A stretch of DNA of 64,000 nucleotides. It comes from Azospirillum oryzae (GTDB taxonomy: Bacteria; Pseudomonadota; Alphaproteobacteria; Azospirillales; Azospirillaceae). Each line of letters begins with the position of its first letter. The first letter of the stretch is position 1. Shown one piece after another: positions 34,058 through 41,995 of this stretch. Made by a program: the position numbers and the translations under genes. A model generated the notes under the pieces. It was not told the origin of the DNA. It saw only the letters and a program-made list of their open reading frames with translations, and did no database searches. The stretch covers positions 44,207 to 108,206 of the forward strand of contig NZ_VTTM01000017.1 of assembly GCF_008364795.1 (NCBI RefSeq), written 5' to 3'.

Positions 34058-34118
34058 GTTATCGCCTATCGCAAACGTCCCTCGCGCCGCTGAAAGACGC
34101 GCGTTTTCAGCGTCTTTC
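34058..34118 (-). promoter_or_regulatory. 27-bp dyad promoter of traN
   Basis: Dyad at 34092-34118, then GGCGCGAGG, with GATAAC at 34058-34063 28 nt out. traN thus has its own promoter although traU ends just upstream. The 170 bases from here to the traU stop show nothing else. Confidence 0.85.
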
Positions 34119-34291
34119 GTCGCCTCATGATCGAACTGAACGCTCAGGTCTGCGTTACCTTTGGCGCACCTTTGCTTGAGGCGGCCAACTCAGCCACATA
34201 CCAATCGACTGGGCATCCCAGAATAGGTTCTGAAGCAGTAGAACTGCCACTTACCAATCAGAGAAACATGCATTTCATCGGTTGCATCCGC

Positions 34292-35314
34292 CTACATAAA
34301 AGAAGAACAGCAGTCGACCCAGCGCCAAAGTATAAACATTGAGTCCTCTCCTATTGCCGGGATTTGCTTTCCCATTCCCCAACGCCAATCGGACTCACCG
34401 GTAACATGATCACTTCGTGCCTCGGGCAACGGGAAGAACATACTCCAGCGATATTGAGATTTTGGGAACATGGGGTCGATACGTCCGCCGCACAGGGCGT
34501 CGTCCCCCATGGTCCGCCAGGAGAGCCCCCGGCGATGCGCCACCGCAATAGACCGAGCGGCCAGGAGGTTAGTGTTCTCCGCCAACGAGCCAAGGGCGTC
34601 ATCCCAGCCCGAAAAGGGATAGATCGACGTGCTCCAAGCTCCCGCACACCAGAACATCTTCGTGATCGGCCGCCCAGCTGTTGCGGCGGCAGCGTCCGCC
34701 ACGCACGCGGACTGCGTGATGGGATCGGCAACGGCCGCCGCCTCCGGCTGAGTGAAGAACGCTAGCTCCGAGTTGTTCCAGGTCGGGTCTAGCTCGGAGA
34801 TCATCATGAGATCGAAGTCGAAGAAGCCATCGCTGACGCAGTTGTTGTCAACGAACAGGTCAAGCATGATGAGCAATGGAAAGGCGTATGTGTGATAGTG
34901 ATAAAAAGCGCTGTCCCCATAGTCGAGCTCCGAGTTCCCCTTTGTGCCCTGCATGCGCCGTGAGATGGGCAACGTGATGCCCCCGAGCGCCATCGAACAT
35001 CCAGGCTTGCGCACCAGCTCCACAATTCTCGCCGGCTGCCACATGGAGATCGTCAGGCCCGGCTTCGGCAATCCAGCCCGGTCGCTGCACAGGCACAGCG
35101 CCTTCTTCGTGGCTCCTTCCGGCACACGACTGCTCCCACCGCCCAAGGGGATGCCCGCCACCTTGATGGGGAAGATGCAGCCCCAGCAAATGTCGGTGAG
35201 CAACTTCCCCGAGAACAGTTCGGAGTTTTGGCAAGCAGGGTCGGCCACGGCAGACGACAAGGGGCTTGCAATGAGCCCGAGGGCCAAAGCGGCAGCGGCG
35301 AAAAGGCGGCGCAT
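34292..35314 (-). CDS. traU: Conjugal transfer protein TraU
   Basis: A 340-residue periplasmic protein with a signal peptide (SSAVADPACQ) and a TraU-type cysteine pattern (ICWGCIFPIKVAGIPLG, ALCLCSDRAG, VDCCSSFM). TraU is needed for DNA transfer and interacts with TraW and TrbC in F. Its ATG overlaps the preceding stop (TGATG). Confidence 0.94.
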   Translation of the reverse strand: MRRLFAAAALALGLIASPLSSAVADPACQNSELFSGKLLTDICWGCIFPIKVAGIPLGGGSSRVPEGATKKALCLCSDRAGLPKPGLTISMWQPARIVELVRKPGCSMALGGITLPISRRMQGTKGNSELDYGDSAFYHYHTYAFPLLIMLDLFVDNNCVSDGFFDFDLMMISELDPTWNNSELAFFTQPEAAAVADPITQSACVADAAAATAGRPITKMFWCAGAWSTSIYPFSGWDDALGSLAENTNLLAARSIAVAHRRGLSWRTMGDDALCGGRIDPMFPKSQYRWSMFFPLPEARSDHVTGESDWRWGMGKQIPAIGEDSMFILWRWVDCCSSFM

Positions 35315-36444
35315 CAGGGCTTGCCCTTCTCTGGAGGAATTTCGGTGACGACGAACGCGCGCCCATCGGACTCGATGAGCGATGGCACGCGCTCCAACTT
35401 GAAGCGGGATTTGATGTCGGGGGTCAGCAGATAGACCGGACCATCAACACGCTGCTCCAGCTTGTCGAGACCCTCCCAACTACCGTCTCGGTCCATGGCC
35501 GTCATGACCAACGTGACGCGCCGCCTACCCTGCACCTCGGCAGCGAGCTTGGCAGCTATTCCCACTTGGCCAGGAGAGCGGGCGTCGAAGACGACCAGCC
35601 GCTGTGTGAAGGGTAGTTTATCGAGTGGGTTGATCCGGCGTCCAACTTCAACGAGGACGCGCCCCTGAGCATCGGTGATCGGCTTCGTGACCACGACCGT
35701 CGGATCGATAGAGCGCACCCGCCTTTCGGTTGCCTCCGGCAGCTCGTCGAACCGCGCCTTCTTCCAGAATTCATCGCGGGCGCGGCGCTTGTAGCCCTCA
35801 AGGTCGAAGTCTTTGGCCTTTGCCTGCAGCACCTCGATCAGATCGGGCTCTACCACCTCAACTGTGGGGCCGAGAACGCCAAGATCACCAGTTGCGCCCT
35901 CCCTTACCTTGTCGACGATGAACTCCGGAGAAGTAAGGCCGGTGGCATGGGCGAGCACATTCGCGCCGTCCATGTAGGCGACCACTGGTGCCGCTGTAAC
36001 GGACAGGTCCCGGAAGACCGTAGGATCGATGATCACGTTCGGCAGCGGGTCCATGTCCCGCAGCATGGCGTGAAGCCGCCGGACGCCCTGCCCGAATGTC
36101 TCACCTGGCAGAACGCCCCTGAAGAGCACCTGCACGTCTTCGCGACCGGCGACGCTTTGGAAGAGTTCCTTCAGCGCTGCATCTCCCAGCGCCCAAGATG
36201 CGAGGACCTTCACCCGCAGGCCATCGTCGCGCGGAGGTTGCCCGGCGGCGGGCCCAGCGTCTGGCATGGACATCTGGCGTTCGGCGGCATCCTTGCCATA
36301 GAGCCACGCCGGTGGCGGCTGCGTGACTGCCTGCTGCTTGATACGCTGCGCCCTCTCCACGATGGCTCGGATCTCATCGTTGCTCGCGACTGCTGGCGTG
36401 GCCAGGACGGTCGCGCCAAGGAGCAACAGGGCGAAGCTGCGCAT
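35314..36444 (-). CDS. traW: TrbC-TraW fusion protein
   Basis: A 376-residue exported protein. After the signal peptide, residues about 75-195 look like TrbC of F-type systems (VLASWALGDAALKELFQSVAG, then DPLPNVIIDPTVFRDLSVTAAPVVAY). Residues about 215-370 look like TraW (EFWKKARFDELPEATERRVRSIDP, LVVFDARSPGQ). A fused TrbC-TraW is the arrangement reported for SXT/IncA/C-type systems. Both parts act in the periplasm with TraU in pilus assembly. Confidence 0.87.
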   Translation of the reverse strand: MRSFALLLLGATVLATPAVASNDEIRAIVERAQRIKQQAVTQPPPAWLYGKDAAERQMSMPDAGPAAGQPPRDDGLRVKVLASWALGDAALKELFQSVAGREDVQVLFRGVLPGETFGQGVRRLHAMLRDMDPLPNVIIDPTVFRDLSVTAAPVVAYMDGANVLAHATGLTSPEFIVDKVREGATGDLGVLGPTVEVVEPDLIEVLQAKAKDFDLEGYKRRARDEFWKKARFDELPEATERRVRSIDPTVVVTKPITDAQGRVLVEVGRRINPLDKLPFTQRLVVFDARSPGQVGIAAKLAAEVQGRRRVTLVMTAMDRDGSWEGLDKLEQRVDGPVYLLTPDIKSRFKLERVPSLIESDGRAFVVTEIPPEKGKP

Positions 36445-36513
36445 GGATGGTCCTGAATGTGTGGGGATGTTGAAACGGCCGCCGCGGTCAGGTGGGGCGG
36501 CGGCACCAGCAGG

Positions 36514-36765
36514 TCACTGCTTGCGCATGCTGGTCGGCGTGCTACCGCTCAGTCCCAGATAAACCAGAACTCCAACCGCGGCGATCACGGCTACGATGGC
36601 GGGCGGCGCCACAGCCCCAAAGGCGACTGGAAGCTCGGTGCTCTCTGTTCCCGTCCAGATCAGGTCTGCCCAAAAAAACAGGCCGGCCACGACCATGGCG
36701 GCAACGACAAAGGAGCCGACAAGTGTGAAGGCGAAGCCAAGCAAGGTAATGGTTTTTGCGAGCAT
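36514..36765 (-). CDS. Small two-span membrane protein
   Basis: An 83-residue protein with hydrophobic segments at about residues 5-35 and 48-73. It is first in the unit that continues to trbC/traW and traU, directly below a dyad promoter. No family recognised; location implies an accessory of pilus assembly. Confidence 0.65.
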   Translation of the reverse strand: MLAKTITLLGFAFTLVGSFVVAAMVVAGLFFWADLIWTGTESTELPVAFGAVAPPAIVAVIAAVGVLVYLGLSGSTPTSMRKQ

Positions 36766-36811
36766 CGGACTCTCGAGAGCATCGGGAAAGGGTTCCCGTC
36801 CAAGGCCCCCA

Positions 36812-36872
36812 AGACTACCGCTATCCGCGATCGATCCGCGCCACCGAAAGACGCTGGAAATCGTCGCCTTTC
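36812..36872 (-). promoter_or_regulatory. 27-bp dyad promoter of the small membrane gene-traW-traU unit
   Basis: Dyad at 36846-36872, GGCGCGGAT next, and TAGTCT at 36812-36817 exactly 28 nt out. Confidence 0.85.
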
Positions 36873-36883
36873 GGCAGCGCCCG

Positions 36884-37633
36884 CTATGGCGATGGCAGGA
36901 TGACGATAACCGACAGATCGTCGGTGAGCTGGCCCCACCGGCTCTGAACCGCAGATGCCAGCGCGGCTGCAGGGCTCCGGCCCTGTGACAGCTTCAGGAG
37001 CGCCAAAGCGTTTTCCGGCCAGAGGTAGCGCCAGAGCCCATCCGAGCCGATCACAATCGGATCGGTGCTGGCACCAATCACGCAAGGAGAGGGATCGGTT
37101 ATTCCGGCGCCTACCCTCTGGTTCCGCTCGCCCCCTGAAATCTCAACCGGGCCGTCCTCATCTCTCGACCACGCTTCGGAATCCCCTACCCTCACAAAGG
37201 TCAGCCGACCTCCGCCAAGGTAGCCGAGAATGGCCGTCGTGCTCCCATCGTCAGCCTTGTGCAGGGCAGCGTCAGCGGCGACGAGAATTGCCGCAAGGTC
37301 ATGCCCGGTAGGAGGCGTCTCCATGGCTTTCACCGCTCTCTGGACCGTCCCCAGCAGAAGGCGCGGAGCCCGGCACCCACGAGCACCGGCGCCATCAGCC
37401 AGAAGCAGCACAAGGCCATCTGGCGCCGGTAAGCAGGCCGCGATGTCGTCAGCAAAGGCAGCGCCGGTCATCGGACGGACACACACGGTCACGGCGCATC
37501 GATCGGTTCGATGCTGCGCATCCGTTGGCGGATCGGCGGGAAAAGGAGCACTTGGGCCGTGAGTAGGGCTCGCCAGCGGTTCTCCGCGCACCGGAGCCGC
37601 CGTCGGGGTAAGACGCCGAAGAAGCGCGAGCAT
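36884..37633 (-). CDS. PP2C-type Ser/Thr protein phosphatase
   Basis: A 249-residue protein with PP2C motifs in order: LLLADGAGARG (metal-binding Asp), DDGSTTAILGYL, RVGDSEAW, VIGSDGLWRY and TDDLSVIVI near the C-terminus. The fold usually needs about 230-250 residues, so it is complete. It sits inside the traC-side operon between the signal peptidase and traW, with no cognate kinase in the window. It may reverse phosphorylation of a host or element protein during transfer. PP2C is not a standard member of F-type clusters. Confidence 0.8.
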   Translation of the reverse strand: MLALLRRLTPTAAPVRGEPLASPTHGPSAPFPADPPTDAQHRTDRCAVTVCVRPMTGAAFADDIAACLPAPDGLVLLLADGAGARGCRAPRLLLGTVQRAVKAMETPPTGHDLAAILVAADAALHKADDGSTTAILGYLGGGRLTFVRVGDSEAWSRDEDGPVEISGGERNQRVGAGITDPSPCVIGASTDPIVIGSDGLWRYLWPENALALLKLSQGRSPAAALASAVQSRWGQLTDDLSVIVILPSP

Positions 37634-37656
37634 ATGGGACCTCTTTGGACGGCGGG

Positions 37657-38175
37657 TCAGAAGAGGCGGTAAGCCCGTCCCACGATCTGGGCGACAGGCA
37701 GCTCACCCCAATACCGGCTATCGAAAGAGTCGATAGTCCGGCCCATCACCCAGATTGCTCCAGGCGACACCACCAGCTCACGAGCGAAGTCACCTGCCTG
37801 CCGGCCTAGGGTGCGTGCAAGGGCCAGCCCCTCGCCCACTTTGGCTCCATTAACGGTGACGGCCGCCTCGCCGACGGCGACGTGATCGCCAGGCACACCG
37901 TCAGCCACTTTGACCATCGTCGTGCCGTTCTTGAAGTAGGGCGTGAGCCCATTCGCCGCGAAGGCCACGAGTTGTCCGCGCTCAATGTTCTTGTCCCAGC
38001 GATCGATCAGCACCACCCGGGTGTCCGGCAGGCACCGGGAGATTTGCGGGTCGATTCCGATACGGTACCGGTCGGTCACATAGGCGCCGGCGGCGTAGAG
38101 CGCCACCAGCAACGCTCCTGCCTTCAAGGCGAAGCGGCCCCACGGCTCCCGCCGGCGTGCGGCGGCGCCTGTCAC
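37657..38175 (-). CDS. trhF: Transfer signal peptidase (S26 family, TrhF/TraF-like)
   Basis: A 172-residue membrane peptidase with an N-terminal transmembrane helix (about 17-35). A catalytic-Lys segment is visible (MVKVADGVPGDHV) and the last box is DSFDSRYWGELP. Where many relatives have S-x-P it reads QISRCLPDTRVVLIDR, with Cys just before LP and Ser two residues earlier. Which is the nucleophile is unclear. It would mature the pilin or other transfer proteins. Its start overlaps the trbI stop. Confidence 0.83.
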   Translation of the reverse strand: MTGAAARRREPWGRFALKAGALLVALYAAGAYVTDRYRIGIDPQISRCLPDTRVVLIDRWDKNIERGQLVAFAANGLTPYFKNGTTMVKVADGVPGDHVAVGEAAVTVNGAKVGEGLALARTLGRQAGDFARELVVSPGAIWVMGRTIDSFDSRYWGELPVAQIVGRAYRLF

Positions 38176-38642
38176 TTCCTCTTCTCCTGGCCGCCTGCTT
38201 GCGGTGCTGGTGGCGAGTCCGACTTGGCGGCAGCTGGCATCATCATCGCCCCGTCCGGGGCCGCGAGCACCGACTGGCCGTCCAGCACGATGTAGCCATC
38301 TTCCTGAAGGCGGCGAATGTCACCGCGGACCCGCCCCATCGCCATTTCTATAGCTTCGGCCGGCTGCCCCTTCAGGGCCGTCGCCATTTTCGTGAAGTCG
38401 ACAACGATGACAGGGGGACGGGCTGCGACCTCCGCTTCTAGAAGCGCCACTCGATGCCCCATCCCGAGGTAGGCGACACCGACGCTCACCACCACGGTAA
38501 GCACGAAGCGGAGCACACCGTCGAGAATGTCCGGCTTGCGGTAGGCGCTCTGGCGCTCCACTGGAGACGGAGAAGACACTCCCTCAGTTCCGGTGCTGGA
38601 GGCGGCCTGTGCGTCAGGCGGCGGAACGGCGGTTTCCACCAT
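38172..38642 (-). CDS. trbI: TrbI-like F-type transfer protein
   Basis: A 156-residue inner-membrane protein starting at the ATG at 38642 behind AGGAGAG. A Pro/Ser-rich cytoplasmic stretch, one transmembrane helix (about 45-65, FVLTVVVSVGVAYLGMG), and a periplasmic part with PPVIVVDFTKMATAL resemble F TrbI, which affects pilus extension and retraction. The start overlaps the end of traC, so the genes are coupled. Confidence 0.72.
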   Translation of the reverse strand: MVETAVPPPDAQAASSTGTEGVSSPSPVERQSAYRKPDILDGVLRFVLTVVVSVGVAYLGMGHRVALLEAEVAARPPVIVVDFTKMATALKGQPAEAIEMAMGRVRGDIRRLQEDGYIVLDGQSVLAAPDGAMMMPAAAKSDSPPAPQAGGQEKRK

Positions 38643-41064
38643 TTCTCTCCTCGATAAGCATGTAAACTGCATCCCGAACCGGTACGCCCTGCGCACTCAG
38701 ACGCTTAATGGCGTTTACTTCCTCGGCCTTTGTCGAGTAGATCAGCTGGCGGAACGGATCGACGATGAGCCGCCCTATGCCGCAGCCGTACGACGTGATG
38801 GCAAAGATCTCCGAGTACTCGCCCGGGACTGTGTGGACGGTTTTCAGCAGTTCATAGCCACCCTCGGTGAGCGGCAACCGGCTCTCTTTCTTCAGCGCGT
38901 CAATCGCCTCTGGCTTCTGACCCAGTAGGTACATATTCGCGCTGTTCTCAACGATGGCCCGGCCGGTCGGCGCTGCGTAGAGGTCACCGACACCTTGCGT
39001 GATGGTTACGGCCGCGCCACCGTATTTCCGGAAACGGCGGTAGCCATGCTCAATGAACTTGGCAACGTCACCCTGCATGAGCAGGTCCCATGCCTCGTCG
39101 ATAATCACGAGCTTCGGACGATCGCGTTCGCCGAGGTACATTTCCTGCTGAATTTGGTAAATCAGCTGCAGAAGGACGACCTGCTGGAGGTGCTTGCGCC
39201 CCTTCAACTCTTCGAGTTCCAGCACGGTAAACCGATTGTTGAACGCAACGTTGTTCTTGCCGTTGAAGTATTTCCCGTACTGACCGCTTCTGGAAAAACT
39301 GTAGAGCTGATGCCCGAGATCACTGATGCGATTGTCTTCGCGTGCCTCCCCTTCTCGCAGAAACCACTCGATCATGTCGTCCACGACCATCTGGTTCCCT
39401 TTGGCCTCCCATGTTTCGTGCAGCGCCCGTTTCATTTCCTGGGTCTGCAGATCACTGAGGCCTTCGGTCGGAGCAGCCATAGCGGCGAGAAGACCAACGA
39501 GAACATCCTCCTGATCCTCGAAGTCTTCACCATCTTCGATCGCTTGAATCAACTCGAAAGGATTCAAGCAGATCGGGGTGCCTTTGCCAAAGTGTATGAA
39601 GTCACCATCAAGCAGTTCACACAATTTTTCATAGGATCGGCCAACGTCAATCACCCATACGCGCCCGCCCATCGAGAGCGTTGACGAAATTAGCTCGTTG
39701 GTCAGAAACGACTTACCGGAGCCACTCTGCGCCGCAATAGTCGTGTTGTAGTTTGATGTGCTGTCGTACAAGGACAGTGACATCAGCTGGCCGTTGCGGC
39801 TGATGAGATTGAGGACCGGCGTGCCCGTGCCTCGCCAATCACCGAACACTGGCAAAAGCGGCACCGCCTGACGCGTGGCCATGGTTTTGTAGCGGAATAG
39901 CTCTTTGATTGCCTTCTTCTCCGCACCAAACGGCAGAGCGTTCAGAAAGATCGGGAGGCAGAAGAACTTGTCGGGCAGCAGGTTGTAGCCCATCTCGCCC
40001 CAATAGGCCTGAGCGGTCGATACAGCGCCCGTGGCGGCGTCGTCATCGTCAGCAAACAGGGTCATGGAGAGGCTGAGACGGCAGGTTCGGTCACCGTCGT
40101 CCAGCGCCTCGAACAGGACATCGAAGTCGTCCTTCCTGTGCGCCAGCTTCGGCACGAAGATGCGCATACGGCCGATGGCCTGGTTGGTCGCCCATTGACG
40201 CTTCGTTGAAAGACCCGCCTTAGCTTTCTGCGGGTCCGGATAATGGAGGCTGGCGCTGATCATAAAGGGAACGCGAATGCCACGAATCCCTTCCCACATA
40301 TCTCCGATGAAGTTTGCCGCCTGCCCGAAATAGATGCGCTGCGGAAAGCGCTTAATCGACAGCGTGCGAACGCGGGTTTCGCCGAGCGACAAGCCCTTTG
40401 CGTTCACCTTCAGGTCGGTCTGGTAGTCGAACACCTGATCGCGCAGCAGCTTGTCGGTTTCGATTTCGCTGGTTCCATCCAGGCGCCAGGAGGCATCCTT
40501 GCCCTGGTTGATGAGCGGCACCATCACGTCGAGCCATGCCTGCGACGTAAGGGGAGTTGGCGAGAGGCCCACCGTCTCGAGGCTCTTCTGCACCGTCACC
40601 TTCTGCTCGCTGGCCCGGTCCAGCTCAGCCTGGGTGGGTTCATTGCCGGACAGCGGAAGTTTGACCGTGACGAGAAGCTGGATGTCACGGACGCGTAGCC
40701 CGCTGCGCTTCTCCACAGGGTCATTGACGCCGGCCGTCAGGAACTTTGCGCGTTGCTCAACCGTCTCCAGCAGCAGCGGGTCTTCTTGTCCGGCCCGGAG
40801 TTGGCGCATGTGGAACAGGGGCGGCTGAATGTTCTGCGAACCGAGCAGAATGAACTGGAGGATGGTGTCGGTCGGCCACGCATCCTTTAGCATCACGTTG
40901 AGGCGTTCGGCCGCCTTAGGATCGCCAGCGGTGAGCGGCCGGCACATGAACCCGAAGCCGATGGTTTGGTCCGCGCAGTAGAAGATCTCGCTTTCAGGCT
41001 CGTAGGCGAGCGGCATCAACAGCTCGCCGCATCGATCGGACTTGTAGCGTTGGTTCAGGGGCAT
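38614..41064 (-). CDS. traC: Conjugal transfer ATPase TraC
   Basis: An 816-residue VirB4-family ATPase. It begins MPLNQRYKSDRCGELLMPLAYE; the N-terminal TraC domain spans about 1-300. Walker A is AAQSGSGKS (near residue 450) and Walker B KLVIIDEAWDLL (near 650). It energises pilus assembly at the inner membrane. The ATG overlaps the dsbC stop by one base (TGATG); a longer frame running through dsbC is rejected. Confidence 0.95.
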   Translation of the reverse strand: MPLNQRYKSDRCGELLMPLAYEPESEIFYCADQTIGFGFMCRPLTAGDPKAAERLNVMLKDAWPTDTILQFILLGSQNIQPPLFHMRQLRAGQEDPLLLETVEQRAKFLTAGVNDPVEKRSGLRVRDIQLLVTVKLPLSGNEPTQAELDRASEQKVTVQKSLETVGLSPTPLTSQAWLDVMVPLINQGKDASWRLDGTSEIETDKLLRDQVFDYQTDLKVNAKGLSLGETRVRTLSIKRFPQRIYFGQAANFIGDMWEGIRGIRVPFMISASLHYPDPQKAKAGLSTKRQWATNQAIGRMRIFVPKLAHRKDDFDVLFEALDDGDRTCRLSLSMTLFADDDDAATGAVSTAQAYWGEMGYNLLPDKFFCLPIFLNALPFGAEKKAIKELFRYKTMATRQAVPLLPVFGDWRGTGTPVLNLISRNGQLMSLSLYDSTSNYNTTIAAQSGSGKSFLTNELISSTLSMGGRVWVIDVGRSYEKLCELLDGDFIHFGKGTPICLNPFELIQAIEDGEDFEDQEDVLVGLLAAMAAPTEGLSDLQTQEMKRALHETWEAKGNQMVVDDMIEWFLREGEAREDNRISDLGHQLYSFSRSGQYGKYFNGKNNVAFNNRFTVLELEELKGRKHLQQVVLLQLIYQIQQEMYLGERDRPKLVIIDEAWDLLMQGDVAKFIEHGYRRFRKYGGAAVTITQGVGDLYAAPTGRAIVENSANMYLLGQKPEAIDALKKESRLPLTEGGYELLKTVHTVPGEYSEIFAITSYGCGIGRLIVDPFRQLIYSTKAEEVNAIKRLSAQGVPVRDAVYMLIEERNGGNRRSAA

Positions 41065-41789
41065 CAGATGCGGCCCTCCAGCCAGCTGTCGAGGTCCTGG
41101 GGAAGCCCACCCTTGGTGCGGCCGTCCGGCGCGATCATGAAGGGAACCCCCTTCACACCGACAAGCTGCGCCGTCACCAGTCGCTTCTGGATGGGCAGCA
41201 GGTTGCAGTTTTCGTTCTGCGGCAGGCTGTCGCGGATTGGCCCGGCCATGAGCGCTGCAAGCGCCGCGGCCGGATCGGTCGCGCAGGACACCATCCGCGT
41301 CAGCCGCTCGCTTTCCTGGCCGAGGACGGGAACGACGATGACCTGGAATGTGTACTTGCCTGCCAGCGCGGGCATTTGCTGCAAGATGCCGTGGCAGTAG
41401 GGGCACTTGGGGTCGACAAAGATCGTCACTTCCTTCGAGCCGGTACCGTAGCGGAATGCGCCCAACTCGGCCGGCGTCACACCCAGTTTGGAGAGCTGGA
41501 CGCGGCTCGCGTTGTCGCGGAGGTCGGCCAGGTTGTTCACCCGCTTTCCAGTCCAAGTGTCGTAAAGGTCGCCGCGCAGCACATAGCGGCCATTGTCGGA
41601 GATAAAGGCCATCCCGGGAAAGCCTTCGCCTTCAACGGCAGTAAAGCCTCCGGAGGGGAGCTTTTCCATTGCCGTGATCCCGGCCGTCAAGGCGTTGCGG
41701 TTGATCTGCGCCTCGGTCTCGGCCGAGGCCGGGCCCAAGCTGCAGGACAGGGCCAGAAGAGCGACCAAAAGTCCGAGTGCGACGCGCAC
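41064..41789 (-). CDS. dsbC: DsbC-family disulfide isomerase
   Basis: A 241-residue periplasmic protein: signal peptide to about residue 23, a DsbC-like dimerisation region, then a thioredoxin domain with CPYC (FVDPKCPYCHG) and cis-Pro (GVKGVPFMIA). A second Cys pair lies near residues 168 and 193. GTG start behind GGAGG. DsbC next to traC is typical of SXT/IncA/C systems and is expected to shuffle disulfides in TraN, TraU and TraH. Confidence 0.9.
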   Translation of the reverse strand: MRVALGLLVALLALSCSLGPASAETEAQINRNALTAGITAMEKLPSGGFTAVEGEGFPGMAFISDNGRYVLRGDLYDTWTGKRVNNLADLRDNASRVQLSKLGVTPAELGAFRYGTGSKEVTIFVDPKCPYCHGILQQMPALAGKYTFQVIVVPVLGQESERLTRMVSCATDPAAALAALMAGPIRDSLPQNENCNLLPIQKRLVTAQLVGVKGVPFMIAPDGRTKGGLPQDLDSWLEGRI

Positions 41790-41824
41790 GGTAATCCTCC
41801 AAGTGCAGAGAAATTCTGGCTCGG

Positions 41825-41885
41825 AGGCTACTCATTTCGGCGGTTTCTTCGCGCCGTCGAAAGACGCCTGAAATCAGCGTCTTTC
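41825..41885 (-). promoter_or_regulatory. 27-bp dyad promoter of dsbC-traC-trbI-trhF-PP2C
   Basis: Dyad at 41859-41885, GGCGCGAAG, and TAGCCT at 41825-41830 exactly 28 nt out. Confidence 0.86.
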
Positions 41886-41937
41886 TCAGGCGTGACCAGA
41901 CTTGACAACATGCGCAGATGATTGCGCGAGAGGCCAC

Positions 41938-41964
41938 AAGGTCCGGCGCCATAAGCCGGACCTT
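41938..41964 (-). terminator. Hairpin terminator after the Ig-like gene
   Basis: Stem AAGGTCCGGC/GCCGGACCTT, 30 bases past the stop of the large secreted protein. Confidence 0.75.
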
Positions 41965-41995
41965 TGCCTTACATCCTTACCGCTTGGGGGCGGCG

